Source of the DNA: JAGQNT01 sp964426605
GTDB taxonomy: Bacteria > Patescibacteriota > Saccharimonadia > Saccharimonadales > UBA4665
Assembly: GCA_964426605.1 (NCBI GenBank)
Contig: CAYRQK010000001.1
Span: forward strand, 310,001 to 374,000
Direction of reading: 5' to 3'
DNA: 64,000 nucleotides
Shown: piece after piece, positions 17,707 to 25,721 of the stretch
Position numbering within the stretch: the first letter of the stretch is position 1
Layout: each line of letters starts with the position of its first letter
Translations under genes and position numbers: made by a program
The notes under the pieces: model-generated
Told to the model about the DNA's origin: nothing
The model's input: the letters and a program-made list of their open reading frames with translations, nothing else
Database searches by the model: none

Positions 17707-17721
17707 TAAAATTGAGAGCAA

Positions 17722-19047
17722 ATGGCACTATCAACACAACCCTATAAAGGCGCGCGGGATTTTTATCCCGACGATAAACGCCTGCAAAAATACATCTTTG
17801 GCAAGCTGCGCGACACCGTCGAGCGCTGGGGTTACGAAGAATACGACGCGCCTATTTTGGAGCCGCTGGATTTGTACCTGGCTAAAACCGGCGAGGAGAT
17901 CGTCAACGAACAGACGTATACGTTTGAGGATCGCGGCGGTCGCAAGGTGGCCATTCGGCCCGAGATGACGCCAACTGTCAGTCGCATGGTGGCTGCCAAG
18001 CGCCAGGAACTGGCCTATCCGCTGCGCTGGTACAGCATCCCTAACTTGTGGCGTTACGAACGACCGCAAAAAGGCCGCCTGCGCGAGCACTGGCAGCTCA
18101 ATGTCGACATTTTTGGCGTGGCTGGCACCCAGGCCGAGCAAGAAATCATCGGTGTCATGGACGGCATTATGAAGTCGTTTGGCGCCAAGCCCACCATGTA
18201 CAAAATCCGTGTCAGCCACCGGGCGCTTATCGATTATATTTTGCGCGATTACATGCAGCTGGATGAAGTCCAAGCCTACAGTGTGGGCAAGTTGATTGAC
18301 CGCATGCACAAAATGCCGCAGGACAAGTTTGTGGCCGAAGTAGACTTGTTGTGCACGCCGACCCAACGCGAGGCCGGTGCGGTTGACCGATTGCTGAACA
18401 TTCTGCAGGTAAAAGACATCGCTGATCTGCCCGAAGACGTACGGAACCAACCGAGTTGCCAAGAGTTAACTGGCATGCTTGCCGCGCTCAAAGATAGTGG
18501 CGTCAGCAGCTGCGAGTTTGACCTGACGCTGATGCGCGGCTTCGACTACTACACCGGCCCCGTATTTGAGGTGTTCGACACCGACCCCGACAACAATCGG
18601 TCGCTGTTTGGCGGTGGTCGGTATGATGGCCTGGTTGGACTCTTCGGCGTTGAGCCCGTGCCAACCGTAGGCTTTGGCATGGGCGATGTAACCTTGCAGA
18701 ATTTCCTCGAAGCGCACGAATTGCTGCCGCAGCTTCACAATGACACGCAGGTGTACGTGACGGTGATTGGCGATTTGCATCAGCAGGCCAGCAAATACGT
18801 GACCGAACTGCGTGACGGGGGTGTGAATGTGGCCTTGGATATCACCGGCCGTAGTCTGGACAAACAGATCAAGACAGCCGATAAAAAGGGCATTGCTTAC
18901 GTCATAATTGTGGGCGAGCAGGAGCTGGCCGAGGAGCGCTTCAAACTCAAGAACTTGGCTACTGGCAACGAGGAAATGCACAGCATTGCCCGCATTGCAT
19001 CCATTGTGAATGACGCTCGTCGTACAAAATCCGATGACCGCGACTAA
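17722..19047 (+). CDS. hisS: Histidyl-tRNA synthetase
   Basis: The 441-residue class II synthetase shows motif 2 near RYERPQKGRLREHWQLNVD, the histidine-binding loop region LMRGFDYYTGPVFE, motif 3 GGGRYDGL and a C-terminal anticodon-binding domain. It charges tRNA-His. Length is normal. TAAAAT (17707-17712) lies 9 bp upstream of the ATG, a possible near-leaderless promoter. The 3' end overlaps the next gene by 14 bp. Confidence 0.97.
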   Translation: MALSTQPYKGARDFYPDDKRLQKYIFGKLRDTVERWGYEEYDAPILEPLDLYLAKTGEEIVNEQTYTFEDRGGRKVAIRPEMTPTVSRMVAAKRQELAYPLRWYSIPNLWRYERPQKGRLREHWQLNVDIFGVAGTQAEQEIIGVMDGIMKSFGAKPTMYKIRVSHRALIDYILRDYMQLDEVQAYSVGKLIDRMHKMPQDKFVAEVDLLCTPTQREAGAVDRLLNILQVKDIADLPEDVRNQPSCQELTGMLAALKDSGVSSCEFDLTLMRGFDYYTGPVFEVFDTDPDNNRSLFGGGRYDGLVGLFGVEPVPTVGFGMGDVTLQNFLEAHELLPQLHNDTQVYVTVIGDLHQQASKYVTELRDGGVNVALDITGRSLDKQIKTADKKGIAYVIIVGEQELAEERFKLKNLATGNEEMHSIARIASIVNDARRTKSDDRD

Positions 19048-19480
19048 TCACGCCCTAACCGGCGCCATTATTGGCCTCAGCGTGCATAACCCGTGGCTGG
19101 CTATTCCAGCCGCGGTTGCGTCTCATCTGATCTGCGATGCCCTGCCGCACTTTGGCAGCGCCGACAAGGATATTATCAAAAAGCGCCAATTTATGAACTA
19201 TTTGTTCGCCGAAGCCACCTTGTGTGCGCTATTGGTGTTTGTTCTGCTGCTGGTCCACCCGGCCTATTGGATTCTTGGAGCGGTGTGCGCTTTTGCCGCT
19301 ACCTCTCCGGACTTTATCTCTATCCGTAGATTTATAGCAATTCGTAGTGGTAAGGTGTTCCATCCGAGTGCCCTGGAGCGATTCCTCAAGAATATCCAGT
19401 GGTTCGAACGCCCGATTGGTGCCGCAGTTGAAACTGTTTGGCTCTGCGGGTGTCTGGTAATATTGTCGGCTATTATCTAG
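19034..19480 (+). CDS. Small membrane protein with conserved His/Asp pattern (DUF457/YdjM-like)
   Basis: The 148-residue protein has about three hydrophobic segments and the polar signature TNHALTG ... SHLICDALPHFG ... TSPDF. This resembles the His/Asp arrangement of the membrane-bound metal-dependent hydrolase family (YdjM/DUF457). Similarity is judged by eye only. The ATG at 19034 lies inside the last codons of hisS (14-bp overlap); a start at 19010 is open but overlaps more. It is likely co-transcribed with hisS. Confidence 0.6.
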   Translation: MTATNHALTGAIIGLSVHNPWLAIPAAVASHLICDALPHFGSADKDIIKKRQFMNYLFAEATLCALLVFVLLLVHPAYWILGAVCAFAATSPDFISIRRFIAIRSGKVFHPSALERFLKNIQWFERPIGAAVETVWLCGCLVILSAII

Positions 19481-19514
19481 CAAAACGGGGCGCAATCTGT
19501 TAATCTAGGTACTT

Positions 19515-20801
19515 ATGCAAATCACCAAAGAATCCCTCGAACCCACCAAAGTTAAGCTGACAATTGTTGCCGATGCTAAATTGCTGAGCGACGTCAAGAC
19601 CGAAACCCTGACACACCTGGCCAAAGACCATGTCAAGATCCAAGGTTTCCGCAACGGCAAGGCACCGCTGAACCTCGTTGAAAAGAGCGTTGATCCGTCA
19701 TTACTGCAATCTGAATTTTTGGACGCCGCACTCAACCGTGTGTATGGTCAAGTGCTTGATGAAGAGAAGCTGCGCCCGGTCGCGCAGCCCGCCGTCAATG
19801 TGACTAAATTCGTGCCGTTTACTGCGCTAGAGTTCACCGCCGAGGTCGAAGTGGTTGGTGCTGTCCAGCTGCCCGACTATAAGAAGACTAAGCTGGCTAA
19901 AAAGCCAGTGGTTATTACTGACAAGGACATTGATGCTGTCATTGGCGACCTCAAGACTCGCCTGTCCGAGAAGAAGCCGGTTGAGCGTGCTGCCAAGGTT
20001 GGCGACGAAGTGTTGATTGACTTTGCGGGCACTGACGCCAAAACCAAAGAGCCGATTGCCGGTGCTGATGGCAAAGCCTACCCGCTGCACCTGGGCAGTA
20101 ACAGCTTTATCCCTGGTTTTGAGGATAACCTCGTTGGCATGAAGTCGGGTGAGGACAAGACATTCGAACTGACGTTTCCGAAAGAATATGGAGTGACAAC
20201 TCTACAAAACCGCAAAGTAGTATTTGCAGTGACAGTTACGACCGTTAACGAACTGGCCGAACCAAAGGTTGATAATGCCTTTGCTGCCAAGGTTGGCCCG
20301 TTCAAGACATTGACCGAACTCAAGGCTGACATCAAGAAGCAGGTAACGGCCGAGCGTCACACGCAGAACGAGCGTGAGTACCAAAATGAACTTATTGAGA
20401 AGCTTGCCGCCAAGACCACAGTCGATATCCCCGCACAGCTCATTGAGAGCGAAATTGACCGCATGGAACAAGATGAGCGTCAAAATCTAGTCTACCGTGG
20501 CCAAACGTGGCAAGAGCACCTTGAAGCCGAGGGTGTCACCGAGGCCGAGCACCGAGAGCGCCAGCGTCCGCAAGCCGAGCTACGCGTCAAAAGTGGTTTG
20601 ATGTTGGGCGACATTGCCGAACAAGAGGGTATCACCGTCACAGATGACGAAGTCGAAGCCCAGATGAACCGCCTTCGCGCCCAATACACTGACCCGACCA
20701 TGCAATCGGAGCTTGAAAAGCCCGAGACACGCCGTGAAATCACTAGCCGTATTGTCAGCGAAAAGACCATTGCTGCTTTGACCACCTACGCTCAGGTGTA
20801 A
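19515..20801 (+). CDS. tig: Trigger factor (ribosome-associated chaperone / prolyl isomerase)
   Basis: The 428-residue protein has all three trigger factor parts: an N-terminal ribosome-binding domain with an FRNGKAPLN loop near residue 45 (the usual FRxGK signature), a FKBP-type isomerase domain (about 150-235) and a helical C-terminal chaperone domain. It binds L23 at the exit tunnel (rplW is at 39699). TAATCT (19501-19506) is 8 bp before the ATG and no Shine-Dalgarno is present, so a near-leaderless start is possible. It ends just before a separate strong promoter. Confidence 0.95.
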   Translation: MQITKESLEPTKVKLTIVADAKLLSDVKTETLTHLAKDHVKIQGFRNGKAPLNLVEKSVDPSLLQSEFLDAALNRVYGQVLDEEKLRPVAQPAVNVTKFVPFTALEFTAEVEVVGAVQLPDYKKTKLAKKPVVITDKDIDAVIGDLKTRLSEKKPVERAAKVGDEVLIDFAGTDAKTKEPIAGADGKAYPLHLGSNSFIPGFEDNLVGMKSGEDKTFELTFPKEYGVTTLQNRKVVFAVTVTTVNELAEPKVDNAFAAKVGPFKTLTELKADIKKQVTAERHTQNEREYQNELIEKLAAKTTVDIPAQLIESEIDRMEQDERQNLVYRGQTWQEHLEAEGVTEAEHRERQRPQAELRVKSGLMLGDIAEQEGITVTDDEVEAQMNRLRAQYTDPTMQSELEKPETRREITSRIVSEKTIAALTTYAQV

Positions 20802-20830
20802 TTGTAACAACTATATATTTATGCTATAAT
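20802..20830 (+). promoter_or_regulatory. Strong promoter giving a leaderless transcript
   Basis: TTGTAA (20802-20807), a 17-bp spacer and TATAAT (20825-20830) end 7 bp before the ATG at 20838. The +1 position is therefore predicted on or one base from the start codon. Confidence 0.75.
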
Positions 20831-20837
20831 ATAGCAT

Positions 20838-21251
20838 ATGGAAACTGGCACAGATGGGCTTGCGCGCGTCGGTCGCAGTGAAGCCCGTATTATCAAAGAA
20901 ATTGCCTCCGATGTCGGTGACATGGAGTTGTTCGAGATATGCGTCCACTATTTCGCCACTCGAGTGTCAGGCCGCAGTAAACGTGTGCCGCGGCTAGGTA
21001 GGGCGTACAAGGATAGCCCGTTGCTGGATGAGCTAGAGCAGCTGCCAGTACAAGTCGAACGTACCGAGATGCGAGATGGTCGCATTGACCCCTCTATTGA
21101 TGGTTTCCGCTATGTGTATGGTCCGGAATTAGTGGGCCGGGTGGCGACAACGCTATCGATGGCCATAGATTTAGGGGTTGTGCGTTCGGAGCATGTCGTG
21201 CAAGCGATGCAAGTATTGAATGCTACCGAGTCCAAACCGATCGCGGATTAG
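20838..21251 (+). CDS. Uncharacterised protein (137 aa)
   Basis: This 137-residue soluble protein is not recognised; it is mixed alpha-helical by composition, with one cysteine and no membrane segment. It is transcribed from its own near-consensus leaderless promoter. Its stop codon TAG lies inside the first half of the CIRCE operator that controls clpP, so transcription running through it would pass into the clpP region. Confidence 0.65.
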   Translation: METGTDGLARVGRSEARIIKEIASDVGDMELFEICVHYFATRVSGRSKRVPRLGRAYKDSPLLDELEQLPVQVERTEMRDGRIDPSIDGFRYVYGPELVGRVATTLSMAIDLGVVRSEHVVQAMQVLNATESKPIAD

Positions 21252-21290
21252 CACTCCGGGTTGACGAGTGCCAATTTCGTGCAGTATACT
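21248..21290 (+). promoter_or_regulatory. CIRCE operator (HrcA site) overlapping the clpP promoter
   Basis: TTAGCACTC-N9-GAGTGCCAA (21248-21274) differs from the CIRCE consensus by one base. The -35 TTGACG (21261-21266) lies inside the operator and TATACT (21285-21290) follows after 18 bp, so bound HrcA would block polymerase. The predicted start is near 21297, leaving a 46-nt leader with a good Shine-Dalgarno for clpP. Confidence 0.88.
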
Positions 21291-21342
21291 TCTTATATAA
21301 CGTCATGCATCGTACAAAAGCACAGCAATTGGAGGCAACTAT

Positions 21343-21945
21343 ATGAGCGTACTTATTCCAACCGTTATCGAAAATGAAGGTCGCTACGAGCGAGCCTACG
21401 ACATTTACAGTCGTTTATTAAAAGACCGTATCATCTTCCTGGGCAGCGATGTGAATGAGGCCAGCGCCAACACCATCGTGGCCCAATTGTTATTCCTGCA
21501 GTCACAAGACCCCAAGGCGGACGCCTACTTGTACATTAACAGCCCCGGCGGCAGCGTTTACGACGCCTTGGCCATCTACGACACCATGCAATATGTGACT
21601 AACGACGTGCAAACAGTAGGCATCGGTGTGCAAGCCAGTGCTGCAGCGTTTTTACTGAGTAGTGGCACCAAAGGCAAGCGCTTCTTGCTGCCTAACTCCA
21701 CTGTCATGATCCACCAGCCGTCCAGTGGCACTCGGGGTAAGGTGACCGACCAAGAGATTGATCTCAAAGAAAGCTTGCGAATTAAGAAACTGCTAGAGAC
21801 CATCATGGCCAAGAACACCGGCCAGAAGCCGGCACAAATTCACGAAGATATGGAACGTGATCGCTGGATGACTGCTGACGAAGCCAAAAAATACGGCATC
21901 ATCGACAAAATTATCGACGACATTACCGTTCCTCAAAAGGCCTAA
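21343..21945 (+). CDS. clpP: ATP-dependent Clp protease proteolytic subunit
   Basis: The 200-residue serine protease has its nucleophile in GVQASAAAFLLS (Ser99), His124 in MIHQP, and an aspartate in the MERDRWMT region (about 173), matching the S97/H122/D171 triad of E. coli ClpP. It forms the barrel that degrades substrates delivered by ClpC (3022). The promoter overlaps a CIRCE operator, so both partners appear heat-shock controlled by HrcA. A TTGGAGG Shine-Dalgarno precedes the ATG. rpoB follows under a separate promoter. Confidence 0.96.
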   Translation: MSVLIPTVIENEGRYERAYDIYSRLLKDRIIFLGSDVNEASANTIVAQLLFLQSQDPKADAYLYINSPGGSVYDALAIYDTMQYVTNDVQTVGIGVQASAAAFLLSSGTKGKRFLLPNSTVMIHQPSSGTRGKVTDQEIDLKESLRIKKLLETIMAKNTGQKPAQIHEDMERDRWMTADEAKKYGIIDKIIDDITVPQKA

Positions 21946-21950
21946 ATCGC

Positions 21951-22008
21951 TTGACACGGTGCCATCATTGCTTCAGAATGTAGCGTAAGAAGTAGTGTAC
22001 GTACGCTA
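21951..22008 (+). promoter_or_regulatory. rpoB promoter with a palindrome over the start point
   Basis: TTGACA (21951-21956), 17 bp and CAGAAT (21974-21979) form a good promoter whose start point would be near 21986. A perfect 7-bp inverted repeat, TAGCGTA (21981-21987) and TACGCTA (22002-22008), straddles that start point. It could be a protein-binding operator. The leader to rpoB is about 155 nt and contains a second small hairpin, CGGAG-TTTTG-CTCCG (22095-22109). Confidence 0.55.
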
Positions 22009-22141
22009 TGTTGACCGCTGGCCGACATCAAATACATCGTCGTAGTAACCTTCGCGCGCTAAAACTACAATATTTTATTAACCGAAGTCACATGCGGAGT
22101 TTTGCTCCGTTTGCGGCCCATTAGAATAATAGGGGGCACTG

Positions 22142-25100
22142 TTGCTGCGTATGGCCAAAAGCACAAGTATTAAAAAGTTGAACACCGATCGCGTGTATTT
22201 CACAAATAATGACCAGGTACTCGATCTACCGAATTTGGTCGATCACCAGAATCGCTCATTCCAGTGGTTTGTGGAAGAGGGTTTGGGCGAATTGCTCGCC
22301 GAGATTAGCCCTATCGATGATTACACCGGTGCCAAGCTGACACTGAGCTTTAAGGATTATCACTTTGAGGCGCCTAAAACGACCGAAGCTGATGCTCGTG
22401 AGAACAATATTAGCTTTGATGCGCCGCTGAAGGCGACTGTCGAACTCGTCAACAAAGTAACCGGCGAAGTCAAAGAGCAAGAGATCTATCTGGGTGATTA
22501 CCCATGGATGACCGAGCGCGGTACATTTGTTATTAACGGCGCTGAGCGTGTCGTAGTTAGCCAGCTGATTCGCAGTGCTGGCGTGTTCTTTACCAGCGAC
22601 CTGCATGGCGCGCAGAATTTGTACGGTGCCAAGGTTATCCCTGGCCGCGGTGCCTGGCTCGAGTTTGAGACGGCCGCCAATGGTGCGCTGTACGTCAAGA
22701 TTGACCGCAAACGCAAGATCCCTGTCACGACTTTGCTTCGTTCGCTCGGTGTCACCGAGTCTCGGATGCGTGAGAACTTCAAGCACGTCGATACCGGCAA
22801 GATTAGCTACCTCGACGCGACTCTCGAGAAAGACACGACTCATGGCCAGAACGATGCGCTCATCGAAGTGTACCGCCGTTTGCGCCCAGGCGACCTGGCA
22901 ACAGTCGACAACGCCCGTGGCCTTATCGAAAACATGTTCTACAACTTCAAGCGTTTCGACTTTAGCCGCGTTGGTCGCTACAAGATCAACAAGCGCCTGA
23001 ACCTGGACGTGCCAAACACCACCGAGAATCGTGTGATGCGTATCGAGGATCTCGAGGCAATCATTGCCGAGATCATGCGCATGAATAATACGCAAGAGCC
23101 AGCCGACGATATTGATAGCCTGGCTAACCGCCGTGTCAAGATGGTTGGCGAGCTGGTGCAACGCCAGTTCCGGATCGGCCTGCTGCGCATGGAGCGCAAC
23201 ACCAAAGACCGTATGAGCATGAGTGATATCGAGACTGTCCAGCCCGGTCAGCTCATCAACGCTCGCCCGATTGTTGCCGCTGTCCGCGAATTTTTCGCGA
23301 GTTCTCAGTTGTCACAGTTTATGGATCAGATTAACCCTCTATCAGAATTGGCACACAAGCGTCGCTTGAGCTCGATGGGTCCCGGTGGCCTGAGCCGCGA
23401 GCGTGCTGGATTTGAAGTCCGTGACGCCCACGCAACTCACTATGGTCGTATCTGCGCCGTTGAGACACCGGAAGGTGCCAACATTGGCTTGGTACTTAAC
23501 CTTGCCAACTATGCCCGAGTTAACGATTACGGATTCATAGAGACACCGTACCGCAAAGTCGTGAATGCTGTAACCGCCCAAGACGCTGTTGGCCACATTG
23601 CCCGCATTGATTTGATTGATGAAAAAGACAAAGTGCTCGTCAAGGCTGGTGAGACCATTACTGCCGCCAACGCAACCGCACTCGCCAAGGTCACCGCAAA
23701 AGTCACATGGCCCGTCAAACCTCGTGTTACTGATGAGGTCCAATATCTCGACGCCTACGATGAAGAGCCCTGTGTCATCGCTGGTAGCGGTAACGGCGTC
23801 GATGCTAATGGCTATTTTGTCGAAGAGCGCGTCAGTGCTCGTACACAACTACAGTCATCTGAGGTTGACGCTAACGAAGTTACGCATATGGACGCCAGCC
23901 AGAACCAAATCATTGGTAGCTCGGCTGGTTTAATCCCATTCATTGAGAAGAACTATGTCTATCGCTCACTCATGGGTAGCAACCAGCAACGCCAGGCAGT
24001 ACCACTGATTCAGCCACAGAGCCCGGTTGTTGGTACTGGTCTAGAGACTGTCGCCGCTCGTTATACTGGCCAGGTTATGTTGGCCGAGGCTGACGGTGAA
24101 GTTACTGAGGCCACCGGTGCGAAGGTCGTCGTGAAGTACAAAGATGGCTCAGTAACGTACGAGCCACAGCACTTTGTTCGCAGTAACGAAGGCACCTCCA
24201 TCAACCAAAAAGTTGTTGTTAGTACTGGCCAGAAGGTCAAACAAGGCGACCTTTTGGTCGAGGGTATGTCTATTGCCGGCGGTGAGCTGGCACTGGGCAA
24301 GGACCTGCGCGTGGCATTTATGCCATGGGGCGGGTACAACTTCGAAGACGCCGTCATTGTCAGTCGCCGATTGGTTGAAGACGACACCCTGACCTCGATC
24401 CACATCGTCGACTTCATGATTGAAGTTCGCGAGACCAAGCTCGGTCCGGAGGTCGTTACCCGCGATATCCCGAATGTTTCCGAAGAAACGCTGCGTCACC
24501 TCGATGACGACGGCATTGTCCGTATCGGCGCCGAGGTCCATCCTGGCGATATCCTGGTCGGTAAGATTACACCGAAGGGTGAGCAAGAACTCAGCTCGGA
24601 GGAAAGATTACTCCGCGCTATCTTCGGTGAAAAGGCTAAAGAAGTCCGTGATACCAGCCAGCGCATGAGCAACGGCAAACACGGTAAGGTTGTGGGTGTC
24701 AAAGTCTTCAGCCGCGAGAATGGCCACGAGCTCAAGGCCGGCGTTATCATGCAAATCCAGGTCTTTGTGGCCCAGATGCGCAAGATTAGCGTTGGTGACA
24801 AACTCGGTGGTCGGCACGGTAACAAGGGCGTCATCGCCCGAATCCTGCCGGTCGAAGACATGCCATTCACAGAAGACGGTCAGCCAGTTGATATGATTGC
24901 GAACCCGCTCGGCGTGCCATCCCGTATGAACATCGGTCAGTTGTTCGAGACACACCTTGGCATGGCCGCTGCAGCGCTCGGTATCAAGATTGCCAGCCCA
25001 TCATTCGATGGTGTTCCCGAGGCCAAGATTCACGAACTCCTTGGCGAAGCTGGACTGCCCGAAGATGGCAAGCAGCAACTATATGATGGCCGTACCGGCG

Positions 25101-25720
25101 AAGCCTTCGATGAGCGTACCACTGTTGGTGTGATGTACATGATCAAACTCAACCACATGGTTGCCGACAAGATCCACGCTCGCAGCACTGGTCCTTACAC
25201 CATGGTGACCCAACAGCCACTCGGTGGTAAGGCCCAAAACGGTGGCCAGCGCTTCGGTGAGATGGAAGTCTGGGCTCTCGAGGCCTATGGTGCCGCCACC
25301 ATCTTGCAGGAGATGCTTACTATTAAGTCCGACGACGTCTATGGACGATCCAAGGCATACGAATCGATCATCAAAAAGACAGCTATCGTTGGTCCAAAGG
25401 TTCCTGAGAGTTTCAACGTGCTCGTCAAAGAATTGCAAGGTCTAGGCCTGAAGGTCGACCTAGTGCACACCGACAAGGTCGTTGACGCTGAGGACATTTT
25501 GTCCGGTAATATCAAGGAAGAGGCCGCACACACTTCGAAAGTCGAAGTTCCGCAATCAGAAATCTCTGACGTGGACGTTACTGAAGAAGCTGATATGAGC
25601 GATAGTGATTTCAGCATTGTGACGAGCGACGCCGACATGGATGAAGCGGCTCTTGTCACTGTTGCAACGAGCGACGACGATAGTACTACCACAGACACTG
25701 AAGAAGGGGAGGAGGCCTAA
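22142..25720 (+). CDS. rpoB: DNA-directed RNA polymerase subunit beta
   Basis: The 1192-residue beta subunit contains the expected conserved blocks, including the rifampicin-pocket region (SQLSQFMDQINPLSELAHKRR), GGRHGNKGVI near the active site and the C-terminal clamp segment KAQNGGQRFGEMEVWALEAYGA. A Ser/Asp/Glu-rich tail of about 60 residues follows. The TTG at 22142 is used because AGGGGG sits 5 nt before it; the ATG at 22151 (product starting MAKST) is equally plausible but 14 nt from that site. rplK/A/J/L, the usual upstream neighbours, are absent; clpP is there instead. rpoC begins one base after the stop. Confidence 0.97.
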   Translation: MLRMAKSTSIKKLNTDRVYFTNNDQVLDLPNLVDHQNRSFQWFVEEGLGELLAEISPIDDYTGAKLTLSFKDYHFEAPKTTEADARENNISFDAPLKATVELVNKVTGEVKEQEIYLGDYPWMTERGTFVINGAERVVVSQLIRSAGVFFTSDLHGAQNLYGAKVIPGRGAWLEFETAANGALYVKIDRKRKIPVTTLLRSLGVTESRMRENFKHVDTGKISYLDATLEKDTTHGQNDALIEVYRRLRPGDLATVDNARGLIENMFYNFKRFDFSRVGRYKINKRLNLDVPNTTENRVMRIEDLEAIIAEIMRMNNTQEPADDIDSLANRRVKMVGELVQRQFRIGLLRMERNTKDRMSMSDIETVQPGQLINARPIVAAVREFFASSQLSQFMDQINPLSELAHKRRLSSMGPGGLSRERAGFEVRDAHATHYGRICAVETPEGANIGLVLNLANYARVNDYGFIETPYRKVVNAVTAQDAVGHIARIDLIDEKDKVLVKAGETITAANATALAKVTAKVTWPVKPRVTDEVQYLDAYDEEPCVIAGSGNGVDANGYFVEERVSARTQLQSSEVDANEVTHMDASQNQIIGSSAGLIPFIEKNYVYRSLMGSNQQRQAVPLIQPQSPVVGTGLETVAARYTGQVMLAEADGEVTEATGAKVVVKYKDGSVTYEPQHFVRSNEGTSINQKVVVSTGQKVKQGDLLVEGMSIAGGELALGKDLRVAFMPWGGYNFEDAVIVSRRLVEDDTLTSIHIVDFMIEVRETKLGPEVVTRDIPNVSEETLRHLDDDGIVRIGAEVHPGDILVGKITPKGEQELSSEERLLRAIFGEKAKEVRDTSQRMSNGKHGKVVGVKVFSRENGHELKAGVIMQIQVFVAQMRKISVGDKLGGRHGNKGVIARILPVEDMPFTEDGQPVDMIANPLGVPSRMNIGQLFETHLGMAAAALGIKIASPSFDGVPEAKIHELLGEAGLPEDGKQQLYDGRTGEAFDERTTVGVMYMIKLNHMVADKIHARSTGPYTMVTQQPLGGKAQNGGQRFGEMEVWALEAYGAATILQEMLTIKSDDVYGRSKAYESIIKKTAIVGPKVPESFNVLVKELQGLGLKVDLVHTDKVVDAEDILSGNIKEEAAHTSKVEVPQSEISDVDVTEEADMSDSDFSIVTSDADMDEAALVTVATSDDDSTTTDTEEGEEA

Positions 25721-25721
25721 T

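Noticed and set aside
22256..23161. 301-codon minus-strand ORF antisense to rpoB
   Set aside because: Shadow of rpoB coding sequence without its own signals.
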